Positions 1 to 8,868 of a stretch of 64,000 nucleotides of DNA are shown here, piece after piece. The stretch comes from Gammaproteobacteria bacterium (lineage in GTDB: Bacteria; Pseudomonadota; Gammaproteobacteria; Pseudomonadales; Azotimanducaceae), in contig JAPOWH010000002.1 of NCBI GenBank assembly GCA_026707735.1, positions 124,001-188,000 on the forward strand. The letters are read 5' to 3'. The position numbers and the translations under genes are program-made. Positions within the stretch are counted from its first letter, which is position 1, and each line of letters opens with the position of its first letter. The notes under the pieces are model-generated. The model was not told where the DNA came from, did not search any database, and was given only the letters and a program-made list of their open reading frames with translations.

Positions 1-1
1 C

Positions 2-490
2 AGCGGGGTCGGCGTACGGTCGGTGGAGACAAATGGGAACGGCGAAGTTGTCGTTGTGGGATTAGGGATTGGTGAGTTCACGATTAGGGCACGGTCGAAT
101 CGAAAGCGCACACAGGTGAAATCGTTTCAAGTGAGTGTTAGTAGTGAAGAGGCTTTTGTCCAATTCAACTTCAGTGGCAATTCGCGGATCTTCGGCTCTT
201 TAACAATGCCTGATGGGTCGGTGAGCAGCGGACAATTAACTGCAACGCCAAAGCAACTGGGCAAGACAGGCAGCACGGGTGTCATCAACACAGACGGCAC
301 CTATGAGATTATCGGTCTGAACGACGGCGAATACACAGTTTACGTCCATCGATTAGTAAGGCTTAGCCTAAGTCGGGGAAACAGAAGTTGGTCGTCAGCT
401 GGGACAGACCGCGTGGGTCAGTTCGATGTATTGATTAGAGGGGACACCCAACGAGACGTACAGCTTCCGACAAAGTCCGAATCTGAGTGA
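2..490 (+). CDS. Secreted beta-repeat protein, type II, C-terminal fragment (5' end outside window)
   Basis: The frame is open from base 2, so the gene starts upstream and only its last 162 residues are seen. They align with the ends of the two full type II proteins at 14754 and 21555: a G-[IF]-G-E-F-T-[IL] turn, NSRIFGSL, a PDGS loop, then DGTYEIIGLNDGEYTV. This is the usual closing strand pattern of carboxypeptidase-regulatory or Cna-B-like beta sandwiches. The tail VQLPTKSESE is more polar than in its relatives. A further block of the same family therefore probably lies to the left of the window. An internal GTG at 23 is not the true start, because homology continues upstream of it. Function unknown; export is inferred from the signal peptides of the full-length paralogues. 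Confidence 0.8.
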   Translation, partial: SGVGVRSVETNGNGEVVVVGLGIGEFTIRARSNRKRTQVKSFQVSVSSEEAFVQFNFSGNSRIFGSLTMPDGSVSSGQLTATPKQLGKTGSTGVINTDGTYEIIGLNDGEYTVYVHRLVRLSLSRGNRSWSSAGTDRVGQFDVLIRGDTQRDVQLPTKSESE

Positions 491-665
491 ATGCAGTTTT
501 GGTCAACTTTTCAATCCGAATTGAATAGCCAATTGGTACGCGTGAGCGGCTCGCGTATCGACCTGCAATGCGCTACGCATCTGCGTGATAGAGAGAACGT
601 TTCTTGTCTTGGCTAGGCTTGCTCACTGGTCGTACGCGATCAAGACTCTGCATTGGCGTCTTTTA

Positions 666-694
666 TTGACGCTTGCGAGACAAGACTAGATAAT
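666..694 (+). promoter_or_regulatory. Sigma-70-type promoter of solenoid module copy 1
   Basis: TTGACG at 666-671, a 17-base spacer, and GATAAT at 689-694. The -35 begins 74 bases before the ATG of protein A1. The second module has the same layout, with the same -35 hexamer and spacer and 72 bases to its start, which supports both calls. Confidence 0.7.
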
Positions 695-739
695 TGAGAC
701 GCGATTCTCTAGACGAAAGATGTTCGTCTCGGTAGCAAG

Positions 740-2587
740 ATGTCAGTCCAAATCATCCAAAGGCTGAAGTCGGCGATTCCAGCAATCGCAGGAGTGGTCA
801 CTGCTTGTGCGCTCTCGTTTGTTCTAGCGTTGACTGTACTCCAACGCCCAAGCGATTTCGATTCTAGCTCTAGTACCAATTCAGCTGCTACTAGCCAATC
901 CCAATCTGCACTAGAAGATCACGCTGAGGAGCCGGTTGACGGCAACACTCTAGTAGCCGTTGCAACAGCAGCGACTGTTGCCGAGCTTGTTGAGTTGGAA
1001 AGCGAGTACGCGAGAGCGGTGACCCTTCGTCAAATGCTGGCAAACACGAACGAAAAGGGCACCCTGGAGCTTCTTGACCAAACAGTGGCAGTAGCCCAGC
1101 CCAAACTGAGACTTCGACTGCAGGTGCAGATAGTCCAGAAGCTAGCCTCGATAGATCCCTCAATGGCGCTTGACCATGCACAAAACCTTCCAATTCAACA
1201 CCGCAATCAATTACTCGAGGTCGTGTTCGAAGAGTGGTCCGTGTCAAGCCTGGACGAGGCACTATCGCATGCCGCGACTCTTGAGGACAAAGAACGACTG
1301 GCAGTCCTAAGGACGATTTTTCGAACAAGGGAAGATCTCTCCACGACAAGATTGAGCCAGATTGCGCACGATCTGGGCTATGGTGGAATGGCGACACGAC
1401 TCAAGGAAGATCTGCTGGTCAAGTCGGCAAGCCGAAATCCAGAAGATTCCTGGAATCAGATTCTCGAAGACCCCTGGAGGGATTACAGCCAGGTAATGTC
1501 GCTAGTGGATGTTGCAGATGCTTGGATAAAGGCAGAGGGACGTGATGTGCTCTATCAAATTGCTGAGTCCATCCCTAATCATCGCACCCGAACCCAGGTG
1601 ATTCGGATCCTCCTTGGTCAATTTCCCGCTCAAGACGCACCTGAAGCGTTCGACTATGCCAGATCTTTGTACGATCAAACCGACGATTCAATCTTTCGAG
1701 CTAGCTTGTTTTGGTGGACAGCCAATGATCCCTACTCCGCATTTAAGGCGGTAACGGAATTGGACGACAAAGCACTGCGCCTGAAGATGCAGACAACAGT
1801 CGCAGACCGGTGGGCGCAAGTCGATCCTCTCGCCTTGCTGCAAAACATTGCCGACTTTCCCAACAAGGCACAAGTTAACGCACGACGCATAGCGATTGGC
1901 GAAATTGCCAATACCTCGCCTCGGAACGCGACCAAAGCTCTCGCACAGCTTCCCTCAGACGAGACGAAAAGTGTTGCTGAGCAGTTGGCTTACCGATGGG
2001 CTATGAAGAATGTGCAGGAAGTGGTGGATTGGATTCAAACCGATCCGACTGTTCAGGATTATCAAGACGATCTGCTAGTCGAGGTTTTTCGAGTGCTAGT
2101 TCGAACGGACTCGGAAGCAGCTATGAAACTTGCGCTCGACCGACCTGTGCGCTCTTCATATCGCAGTCTGGAGTACCAAGTCGTTCGGCTGCTAGTTTCG
2201 GACAACAAGATTGAGGAGTCGCTTGCGCTATTGCCTCGTGTGCGAGAGGGTTCCGGCCAAGTCGATGCGTTCTATCTAGTGGGGCTCAATCTGGCACTCA
2301 ATAAAAACATAAACCAAGCGCTGGAACTAGGCGAACAGCTGAGCGCTTCGCGACGCGACACGTATTTGAAAATTGTGATGAGGGGATGGGCGTCCAGAGA
2401 CGCGCAAGGGCTGTATCTCTCGATGGACAATCTCCCAGACATGGAAACGAAACGTCTCGCCGCAAACGCATTGGCTGAACACCCGGAAACACTAAACGAA
2501 GATCAACGCGAACATGTAAAAACGCTTACGGGCCGAGATTCGCTGCACGACGATTTTGAAACAATTGTCATTATGAGTTCGCCATGA
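740..2587 (+). CDS. Membrane-anchored alpha-solenoid protein A1 (unknown function)
   Basis: 615 residues. One N-terminal membrane segment (about residues 14-33) follows a short basic stretch, then comes a Ser/Thr-rich linker to about 65, then all-helical sequence to the end, so the solenoid should face the periplasm. Units of about 35 residues recur with a tryptophan followed by a [DN]-[PLA] turn: EWSVSSLDEALSHAATL, FWWTANDPYSAF, RWAQVDPLALLQ, RWAMKNVQEVVDW, GWASRDAQGLYL. This looks like a HEAT- or TPR-like superhelix, and I see no catalytic motif. The stop overlaps the ATG of gene B1 (ATGA, 2584-2587), so the two are probably translationally coupled. It is a clear paralogue of A2 (5067) and a distant one of B1. 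A scaffold or binding role is inference only. Confidence 0.85.
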   Translation: MSVQIIQRLKSAIPAIAGVVTACALSFVLALTVLQRPSDFDSSSSTNSAATSQSQSALEDHAEEPVDGNTLVAVATAATVAELVELESEYARAVTLRQMLANTNEKGTLELLDQTVAVAQPKLRLRLQVQIVQKLASIDPSMALDHAQNLPIQHRNQLLEVVFEEWSVSSLDEALSHAATLEDKERLAVLRTIFRTREDLSTTRLSQIAHDLGYGGMATRLKEDLLVKSASRNPEDSWNQILEDPWRDYSQVMSLVDVADAWIKAEGRDVLYQIAESIPNHRTRTQVIRILLGQFPAQDAPEAFDYARSLYDQTDDSIFRASLFWWTANDPYSAFKAVTELDDKALRLKMQTTVADRWAQVDPLALLQNIADFPNKAQVNARRIAIGEIANTSPRNATKALAQLPSDETKSVAEQLAYRWAMKNVQEVVDWIQTDPTVQDYQDDLLVEVFRVLVRTDSEAAMKLALDRPVRSSYRSLEYQVVRLLVSDNKIEESLALLPRVREGSGQVDAFYLVGLNLALNKNINQALELGEQLSASRRDTYLKIVMRGWASRDAQGLYLSMDNLPDMETKRLAANALAEHPETLNEDQREHVKTLTGRDSLHDDFETIVIMSSP

Positions 2588-4539
2588 GAGACAATTCCCG
2601 AACTAAGAGAACTCGCAGAAATTTGGTCCAGTTTGTAGGAGGCTTTGCCGTCACCTGTTTGGTGGCGGCAGGCGGGTTCTTCTTCATCAGGTTGCTTCTA
2701 TCCGATGGAGGTGTACGCGTAGACGAGAACACTATTACACCGTCGGCGGAGGCCTTGCATTCTGGACAGGCCCAACCTTCGGGAAGGGAATCGATTCCCT
2801 TGGGAATGCTTGACGACATTGGCTCCATTCAAAGTGGATTTGAGCGAGCCATTGCGTTAGACAGCTACCTTGTTCAAGCAGACGCAAACTTTTTAAAACA
2901 ACTATTCGTTCAATCAAAGTCGATTACGCCCACCCGTGCTCGCGAGACCGTGCAGGAGGAGCTTCTTCGCCGGTTCGCGACAACAGACCCCGTTCAGGCG
3001 TTGGACCTGCTCAGAGGCAGCTCGCGACTTGAGCAGGAACTGATGCTTGGAGTTGTATTCCATGAGTGGGCAAGTACAGATCTAGACTCCGCGAGAAAGC
3101 ACGCGAGCACTTTAGAACCATACTTTCTTCGTCAGATTGCTTATGGCGCGATGCTTGAAGTTAACGAGACCCTTACAACAAGTGAAACGCAACAAATTGC
3201 TCGCCATCTAGAACTAACCTACGTTGCAATGCAGGACGTTGTAAACGTCCACGACACTTCCGCTACGAAGAATCACGAGGAAATTTGGAATGCGACGCTG
3301 ACCAGTAGCCACCGGTACCGCCTCAAGTATTCACTGCTTGTCCGGCTGGCGCAAAGACAGGTTGAGGCAGAGGGATTGCCCGCCATTGACGAAATTGGTA
3401 AGTCCCAAACGGATTGGAGAACACGGAAAGGCGTACTTCGTGAATCCATCAAATGGGCAGCAAGATCTGATCCTAGGGCCACCTTTGAATTCGCGTTGGG
3501 TTCATTTCGAGAAACCGATTCCTATCTTGTCATGGATGCTTTAGAGCAGTGGGTTCAATGCGAACCAGAGAATGCACTAAGCGCAATATCCAGTCTTGAA
3601 ACAAGCCGGCTGCAGAAAGAACTGTATAGCAAAGTCGTCGCTTCTTGGTCGGACTACGAGCCCCGAGAGCTTCTTCGCAATCTCGAATTGCTGCCTGAGA
3701 ACTTGCGCGTTAGTGCTCAACGTACGGCTTTCTCAAAAATCCGAGATCTCTCTGCTCAAGAAGTCACTCAGTTGGTTGCAGAATTGCCCGAACACAATCA
3801 GTCATACTCAATTCGGACGATTTTGGGCAATTGGAAGAACTATGCGTTTGAAGAGGCTCTTGATTGGGTTATGTCGTATGTTGAATTGTCGCACTTGTCG
3901 CACACGTCACGCGTAATGGGTTCGCTGATAACGAAGGAAAATTTCAGTTTGCCAGATGGCTACGTCTCACCTGGATTCAGGTCATATGGCCATCGAGTTG
4001 GAAGTACCCTAATTGGCACAATGTTGAGTGACTTGAACGCAATCAACGCCGAATTGGTATTCGAGAGAATTTTGGATAAACCCTTGGATGACAACCAAGT
4101 AGGACTCGAAGCTGACGTCGTCATGTATTTGGTCTACTCGGACGTGGATGCAGCCATTGACCTGCTTCCGCGTATTCGCAACGAAAAGACAAGAATTGCT
4201 GCAATTCAGCGAGTCGGTGGACGGTTAGGTTTTGAAGAGGAATGGGAAAAAGCAGGGAAATTTGGAAGTCGTTTGCCTAAACCTCAACGCTCAAGCTTTT
4301 ACGACAGCGTTGTCCGGGACGGTTTCGATTTTGTCGGACACAGCGTTGGTAGAAGTGTTGTAGAGACGGTTGCGCAAATCCCATATCCGGAATTGCGGTC
4401 TCGAGCTGCTTTGTGGGCCATCGAGAGTCGGAAAGCAAGAAAGAACCTCTCCGCTAGCGAAGAGACATCTCTTAGAGGATACCTAACCGATGAAGACAAA
4501 GAAGAGGAGAGCAGGTTAGAAATCACTATTACACATTAG
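2584..4539 (+). CDS. Membrane-anchored alpha-solenoid protein B1 (unknown function)
   Basis: 651 residues. A basic start with TRRNLVQ precedes one hydrophobic segment (about residues 16-38), then a linker, then helical repeats of the kind seen in protein A: EWASTDLDSARKHASTL, KWAARSDPRATFEFAL, QWVQCEPENALSAI, SWSDYEPRELLRNLELLP. Segments correspond one for one with protein A (the FERA/YARA start, the VFxEW helix, the NHEEIW/PEDSW region), so A and B descend from one ancestor. The arginine pair before the hydrophobic stretch resembles a Tat signal but also fits a simple N-in anchor. B1 starts inside the last codons of A1, which implies a fixed A:B ratio and possibly a heteromer. No enzymatic motif is seen. 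Confidence 0.85.
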   Translation: MRDNSRTKRTRRNLVQFVGGFAVTCLVAAGGFFFIRLLLSDGGVRVDENTITPSAEALHSGQAQPSGRESIPLGMLDDIGSIQSGFERAIALDSYLVQADANFLKQLFVQSKSITPTRARETVQEELLRRFATTDPVQALDLLRGSSRLEQELMLGVVFHEWASTDLDSARKHASTLEPYFLRQIAYGAMLEVNETLTTSETQQIARHLELTYVAMQDVVNVHDTSATKNHEEIWNATLTSSHRYRLKYSLLVRLAQRQVEAEGLPAIDEIGKSQTDWRTRKGVLRESIKWAARSDPRATFEFALGSFRETDSYLVMDALEQWVQCEPENALSAISSLETSRLQKELYSKVVASWSDYEPRELLRNLELLPENLRVSAQRTAFSKIRDLSAQEVTQLVAELPEHNQSYSIRTILGNWKNYAFEEALDWVMSYVELSHLSHTSRVMGSLITKENFSLPDGYVSPGFRSYGHRVGSTLIGTMLSDLNAINAELVFERILDKPLDDNQVGLEADVVMYLVYSDVDAAIDLLPRIRNEKTRIAAIQRVGGRLGFEEEWEKAGKFGSRLPKPQRSSFYDSVVRDGFDFVGHSVGRSVVETVAQIPYPELRSRAALWAIESRKARKNLSASEETSLRGYLTDEDKEEESRLEITITH

Positions 4540-4576
4540 ATTTCCAAGGACGCTTCTCGATTACAGATTGAGTGAG

Positions 4577-4604
4577 ATTTACATTTGGACGTCTATTTGT
4601 AAAT
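4577..4604. promoter_or_regulatory. Decayed palindrome upstream of the ATPase remnant
   Basis: ATTTACAT and TTGTAAAT flank a GGACGTCTA core. It corresponds in place and sequence to the near-perfect palindrome at 8866-8905 before the intact ATPase gene, with several substitutions in the arms. Its presence here shows that the element travelled with the duplicated module. Confidence 0.7.
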
Positions 4605-4610
4605 TATTTT

Positions 4611-4928
4611 GTGATTGTTTGACTAATGTGGCTGTGGGCGACTCAATATACCTGGCGAAACTGCGCCATTGTTTGGCTCGCCCTGACGTCCCATCTGATA
4701 TATAGAAACTGCGATCTTCCCTCGGTGCAAGATTGATGTTGATCGAATTTTAGCCAATACCTTCGCGAGCCTAAGGGAACTCTAACCCATCCGCACAAAC
4801 CCCAACGTGAGCTCGAGGTAATTTCGTCCCTGTCGAGCTCGTATAGAGGATTTGGAACTCTAAATATGCGATGAAGCTTGTTAATCGAAACTGAAGCGTA
4901 ATCTAGTGACGCTGCGCAAGTGAGCTAG
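4611..4928 (+). pseudogene. Remnant of an AAA/DUF4143 ATPase gene
   Basis: This stretch, which looks intergenic, aligns from end to end with the intact ATPase gene at 8907-10082. GTG at 4611 replaces its ATG, 4668-4682 matches 8964-8978, 4707-4720 matches 9045-9058, 4725-4745 is identical to 9878-9898, and a TAG at 4926-4928 corresponds to its stop. About 43 bases covering the Walker A codons are missing near the start. A large deletion of about 815 bases has its junction in GTGCA, a 5-base repeat present at both ends in the intact gene (9063-9067 and 9878-9882). The remaining length of 318 equals 1176 minus both deletions. No functional product is expected. Confidence 0.85.
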
Positions 4929-4994
4929 CACTCTCGCTCTCAACTCGCATTGCTGGCGCTGATATTCATATAGGTATTGCGCGGGGGTTGATAG

Positions 4995-5023
4995 TTGACG
5001 TTGTTGAATATAGACCACATAAT
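4995..5023 (+). promoter_or_regulatory. Sigma-70-type promoter of solenoid module copy 2
   Basis: TTGACG at 4995-5000, a 17-base spacer, and CATAAT at 5018-5023, 72 bases before the A2 start codon. Sequence just downstream (TGAG, GACGAAA, TAGCAA) also matches that of the copy 1 promoter region. Confidence 0.7.
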
Positions 5024-5066
5024 TTGAGTGCGACTCGTTGGACGAAACACGTTTGGCCCTAGCAAT

Positions 5067-6917
5067 ATGGCTGTCAACATATTCCCAAGATTGAAATCTT
5101 TGATTCCAGCGCTCGCTGGGTTCGCAACAGCCTGTGCACTCTTTTCAGTTCTAGTGTTGACTGTATTTGAATTGCCACGCGAGCGTGGCAATTCCTCAAG
5201 TATAAACACGGATGCGACTAGTCAATCTCAGTATGCGATAGGTGCTAGCACCGAGAAGCCGGTCGGCGGCAACACTCTTGATGGCGCTGCAAAAGTAACG
5301 ACTGTTGCCGCGCTTGTAGAGTTGGAAAGCGAGTACGCGAGAGCAGTTGCTCTTCGTCAAATGCTGGCAAACGCGAACGAAAAGGGCGCACTCGAGCTTC
5401 TTGACCAACTAGAGGCAGTCGCCCGGCCGAAACTGAGACTTCGGTTACAGAAGCAGATAGTTCAGAAGCTAGCCTCAATAAATCCCGTGAGGGCTCTTGC
5501 CCATGTACAAGAGCTTCCAATGCGTCACCGCAATCAGTTTTTCGGGGTTGTATTTAAAGAGTGGTCCCTTTCCAGCTTGGACGATGCGTTGTCGTATGCC
5601 AAGAGTCTTGAGGACAAAGAGAAATTGGCAGTCGTAAGAGCGATTTTTCAAACAAGGGACGATCTTTCTAAAACTAGCTTGAATCAGATTGCGCACGACT
5701 TAGGCTACAGTGGAATGGCAACACGACTCCAGGAAGACAAGCTAGTCAACTCCGCTAGCCTAAATCCCGCAGATTCGTGGAATCAGATACTCGAAGATCC
5801 ATGGAGGGATCACAGTCAAATAGATTCGCTTTCAAGTATTGCAAGTGCGTGGATAGAGGCAGAGGGACGAGAGGTGCTCTACCAGATTGCTGGATCCCTC
5901 TCGAATCACCACACCCGGACTCAGGTGGTGCAAGTTCTGCTTGGTCAAATAGCGACTCAAGACCCACAGATTGCTTTTGAGTATGCAACGTCTCTATACG
6001 ATCAAACCGATGAATCCATTTTTCGCTTAGTACTTTACTGGTGGACCACTAACGACCCTTACACTGCATGGAAGGCAGTTAACAACTTGGACAACGAATC
6101 TCTGCGCCTGAAGTTGCAAACTGCAGTTGCAAATAGGTGGGCGCGAATTGACCCTCTTACCCTGTTGCAGAGAATCGCTGACTTCCCCGCCGCTGCACAA
6201 GCTAACGCTCGAAGCAGAGCCATTGCCGAAATTTCCAAAGCGTCGCCCCGGGATGCGATTGATGTTCTCGCCCAACTTCCATCGAGTGAAGTGGAGAACG
6301 CAGCCAAGCAATTGGTTTATCAGTGGGCACTGAAGAATGTGCAGGAAGTAATGGATTGGATTCAGACTGATCCGACCGTACAAGACTATCAGGAAGCTCT
6401 ATTGGCGGAGGCGTTTCGAGTGCTAGTTCGAGTGGACTCAGAAGCAGCAATGAATGTCGCGCTTGATCGTCCTATGGATTCCTCTCAACCCAACCTAGAG
6501 TACGAAGTCATTCGTTTGCTAGTTATCGACAACAAGATAGAGGAGTCTATTTCACTATTACTAAGAATGCGTGAGGGCGATAGCCAGAGCAAAGCTTTCG
6601 TTTTGGTTGCAACGCAGCTGGTAGTCAACGAGGAGATAGACCGAGTGATGCAATTAGGTAAACACTTGGATGACTCACGTCGCGACTCTTATTTTTCGGA
6701 TGTGTTGAATGCATGGGCGTTCAACGATGCGCAAAGGATGTTTCTTTCACTGGACGACCTTCCCAACGTAGAAGTCAAGCATCTTGCTGCAAATGCGTTG
6801 GCCAGGTATTCCTGGAAACTAAACGAAGATCAAGTTGAATATGTCCGCGCGCTTGCGGATAGGAAGTCTCACCGAGACTTGGGTTTTCGCACAACTATCA
6901 ATACGAACACGCCATGA
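5067..6917 (+). CDS. Membrane-anchored alpha-solenoid protein A2 (unknown function)
   Basis: 616 residues from the ATG at 5067, which matches the N-terminus of A1 (MAVNIFPRLKSLIPALAG against MSVQIIQRLKSAIPAIAG). An ATG 13 codons upstream (5028) is in frame but has no counterpart in A1 and sits next to the -10 box. Layout is as in A1: one membrane segment, a variable Ser/Thr/Asn linker to about residue 65, then helical repeats with Trp and Asp/Glu-Pro turns. Some blocks are unchanged between copies (LVELESEYARAV, DSWNQILEDPWRD, WIQTDPTVQDYQ), while the linker has diverged. Such conservation in two active copies suggests that both are maintained. The stop overlaps the B2 start by ATGA. Confidence 0.85.
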   Translation: MAVNIFPRLKSLIPALAGFATACALFSVLVLTVFELPRERGNSSSINTDATSQSQYAIGASTEKPVGGNTLDGAAKVTTVAALVELESEYARAVALRQMLANANEKGALELLDQLEAVARPKLRLRLQKQIVQKLASINPVRALAHVQELPMRHRNQFFGVVFKEWSLSSLDDALSYAKSLEDKEKLAVVRAIFQTRDDLSKTSLNQIAHDLGYSGMATRLQEDKLVNSASLNPADSWNQILEDPWRDHSQIDSLSSIASAWIEAEGREVLYQIAGSLSNHHTRTQVVQVLLGQIATQDPQIAFEYATSLYDQTDESIFRLVLYWWTTNDPYTAWKAVNNLDNESLRLKLQTAVANRWARIDPLTLLQRIADFPAAAQANARSRAIAEISKASPRDAIDVLAQLPSSEVENAAKQLVYQWALKNVQEVMDWIQTDPTVQDYQEALLAEAFRVLVRVDSEAAMNVALDRPMDSSQPNLEYEVIRLLVIDNKIEESISLLLRMREGDSQSKAFVLVATQLVVNEEIDRVMQLGKHLDDSRRDSYFSDVLNAWAFNDAQRMFLSLDDLPNVEVKHLAANALARYSWKLNEDQVEYVRALADRKSHRDLGFRTTINTNTP

Positions 6918-8833
6918 ACCGGAACCTTGGCACAAAGCCAACCCGAAGGCACTTGATTCGATTTGTTGCAAGCTTTGGCGTTACCTTTGTGGTGCTCACT
7001 GGAGGGTTTTTCTTGGTCAGTGTATCGCTGTCCGACGAAAGTCCACAGGCAAAAGAATCAGCTACTGCACCGTCAGAGCAATCATTCTCAACTCGACAAG
7101 TCAACCCTTCGCCAACGAGAGTGGCAATTTCCATTGATAGGCTTGCAGATTTCGGTTCCATTCCAAGTGGTTTTGAACGACTCGTTGCCTTAGATCGAGT
7201 ACTCGCACAGGCAGATGAGCGAATTCTAAAGATGCAATTCGTCCAATCGAGCTCGATTTCGCCCACTAGCGCTCGGTTTCTTGTAAAGCAAGAAATTCTT
7301 CGGCGTCTCGCCTCACTTGACCCGAGTCTGGCGATTGGACTGCTCGAGGATCGATCACGGCTAGAGCAGGAGCGCTTGATTGGTGCTGTCTTTAGAGAGT
7401 GGTCAAGTGCCAGTCTAGATTCGGCAACGGAACACGCCAGAACACTAGAGCCGTTGGTTTTGCGACAGATTGCATTTGGAGCAATGCTTGAAGTCAAGGA
7501 GGATCTCACAACTGTTGAGAAGGAAGCGATTGGTCGCCACTTAGGAATAGCAGACTTTGCTCGTCAGCGCGCTGTGAACGCGAGTGACATCGATGCTGCA
7601 ACGAGCCACGCGGAAATTTGGAGCAAGACACTGAGCAGCAATCGACCGTACAACCTCAAATATTGGCGACTCGTACAGCTGGCGAAGGCACGGATAGATG
7701 AAGAAGGATTGAGCGCAATTGAATCAATTGGCGAGTCATTGACTGACCGGAGAACACGTCAAGGTGTATTGCGTGAATCCATCGAATGGGCGGCAAGATC
7801 AGATCCAAAGTCCACGTTTGAGTATGTGTTGAATTCTTTCAAGAATACGGATTCACATCTTGTGACAGAAGCTCTAAAGCAATGGGTTCAACGCGAACCC
7901 GAAAATGCGTTACGTGCAATCTCTGGCATTGAATCTAGTGGACTACAGAAGGAGCTCTATCGCAATGCCGTCACTGCATGGTCAGAGTATGAGCCACGAG
8001 GTCTGCTTAGCAATCTTGAGTTCTTGCCTAAAGACATGCGATTTAGTGCTCGAAATACGGCTTATTCAAAAATCCGAGACTTCTCTCCGCAGGAAGTCAC
8101 CCAATTGGTTGCAGCATTGCCCGAAGGCAATCGGACTTCAACAATTCGCGCGATATTAGGCAATTGGAAGGATTACGCGTTTGACGAAGCTTTCGATTGG
8201 GCGTTGTCTTATTTGGAATTGTCGCAGGAGTCGCGCAATTCTCAGCCCGCGAGGGGGTTGGATGAGTTCTGGTCGTCTGTTTATCACGTGGGAGACACTT
8301 TGACGGACGTAGTGTTGCGGGAAGTGAACCCGATCAACGCAAAGTTGGCATTCGACCGAATATTGAGGCAGTCTTTGGACGAGGACGACGTAGGTATGGA
8401 AGCTAACGTGGTCATGCACTTAGTCGAGTCGGATGTGGATGCCGCAATAGAACTCCTTCCACATATTCGTAACGATAAGACGAGGGAAGCGGCAATTAAA
8501 CGTGTTGGCCACAGGTTGGGACTACAGGGACATTGGGAAATTGCAGGGAAGTTTGGAAGCCGTTTGCCGAAGTCTCAACGCCCAAGTTTCTTCGACAGCG
8601 TTATCTACGTCCGGTTCGATCTCGTCCGTAGCACTCTCGTTAAAGGAGACGTCGTCGAGATCGTAGCGCAAATCCAATCTCCGGAATTGCGGTCTCGAGC
8701 TGCTCTGTGGGCCATCGAGAATGGGAAGGCAAAAAAGAATCTCTCCCGGAGCGACGAGACACTGCTTTGGGGATATTTGACTGATGACGACAAGAAAGAG
8801 GAACAAAGTATCGAAATCACGATTGTCCCTTGA
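6914..8833 (+). CDS. Membrane-anchored alpha-solenoid protein B2 (unknown function)
   Basis: 639 residues, paralogue of B1. The N-terminus has PTRRHLIRF before a hydrophobic stretch (about 16-38), then a polar linker to about 75, then helical repeats (EWSSASLDSATEHARTL, EWAARSDPKSTFEYVL, QWVQREPENALRAI, AWSEYEPRGLLSNLEFLP). The last third (LLPHIRND, AGKFGSRLPKSQRPSFFDS, SPELRSRAALWAIE) is the part closest to B1. It overlaps A2 by ATGA. A 73-base gap leads to the intact ATPase gene, so A2-B2-ATPase may be co-transcribed, although the ATPase has its own promoter-like -10. The product should be anchored in the inner membrane with a periplasmic solenoid. No catalytic residues recognised. Confidence 0.85.
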   Translation: MNRNLGTKPTRRHLIRFVASFGVTFVVLTGGFFLVSVSLSDESPQAKESATAPSEQSFSTRQVNPSPTRVAISIDRLADFGSIPSGFERLVALDRVLAQADERILKMQFVQSSSISPTSARFLVKQEILRRLASLDPSLAIGLLEDRSRLEQERLIGAVFREWSSASLDSATEHARTLEPLVLRQIAFGAMLEVKEDLTTVEKEAIGRHLGIADFARQRAVNASDIDAATSHAEIWSKTLSSNRPYNLKYWRLVQLAKARIDEEGLSAIESIGESLTDRRTRQGVLRESIEWAARSDPKSTFEYVLNSFKNTDSHLVTEALKQWVQREPENALRAISGIESSGLQKELYRNAVTAWSEYEPRGLLSNLEFLPKDMRFSARNTAYSKIRDFSPQEVTQLVAALPEGNRTSTIRAILGNWKDYAFDEAFDWALSYLELSQESRNSQPARGLDEFWSSVYHVGDTLTDVVLREVNPINAKLAFDRILRQSLDEDDVGMEANVVMHLVESDVDAAIELLPHIRNDKTREAAIKRVGHRLGLQGHWEIAGKFGSRLPKSQRPSFFDSVIYVRFDLVRSTLVKGDVVEIVAQIQSPELRSRAALWAIENGKAKKNLSRSDETLLWGYLTDDDKKEEQSIEITIVP

Positions 8834-8862
8834 AGCTCTGTACAAACGTTCGGCACCATTTG

Positions 8863-8868
8863 TATAAT
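8863..8868 (+). promoter_or_regulatory. -10 element before the ATPase gene
   Basis: A perfect TATAAT 38 bases before the ATG. No good -35 lies 17 bases upstream (TACAAA at best). It overlaps the left end of the 40-bp palindrome, so anything bound to the palindrome would cover the promoter. Confidence 0.45.

Larger units (their letters stand above)
666..4928 (+). repeat. Solenoid-ATPase module, copy 1
   Basis: First copy of a duplicated unit: promoter, gene A, gene B overlapping A by ATGA, palindrome, and ATPase. The ATPase of this copy is a remnant. The second copy runs from 4995 to 10082 in the same order and orientation. The coding parts match clearly along their length but differ throughout, so the duplication is not very recent. 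Confidence 0.85.

Noticed and set aside
891..1397. A 168-residue minus-strand frame inside A1
   Set aside because: It is not kept as one frame in the duplicate A2, and its composition is that of a shadow frame.
5028..5066. Longer start for A2 (13 extra codons)
   Set aside because: The extra residues have no equivalent in A1 and would begin five bases after the -10 hexamer of the promoter.
6898..7509. A 203-residue frame on the minus strand over the start of B2
   Set aside because: B2 on the plus strand is supported by its paralogue B1; the antisense frame has no counterpart there, no ribosome site and an unnatural Ser/Arg-rich product.
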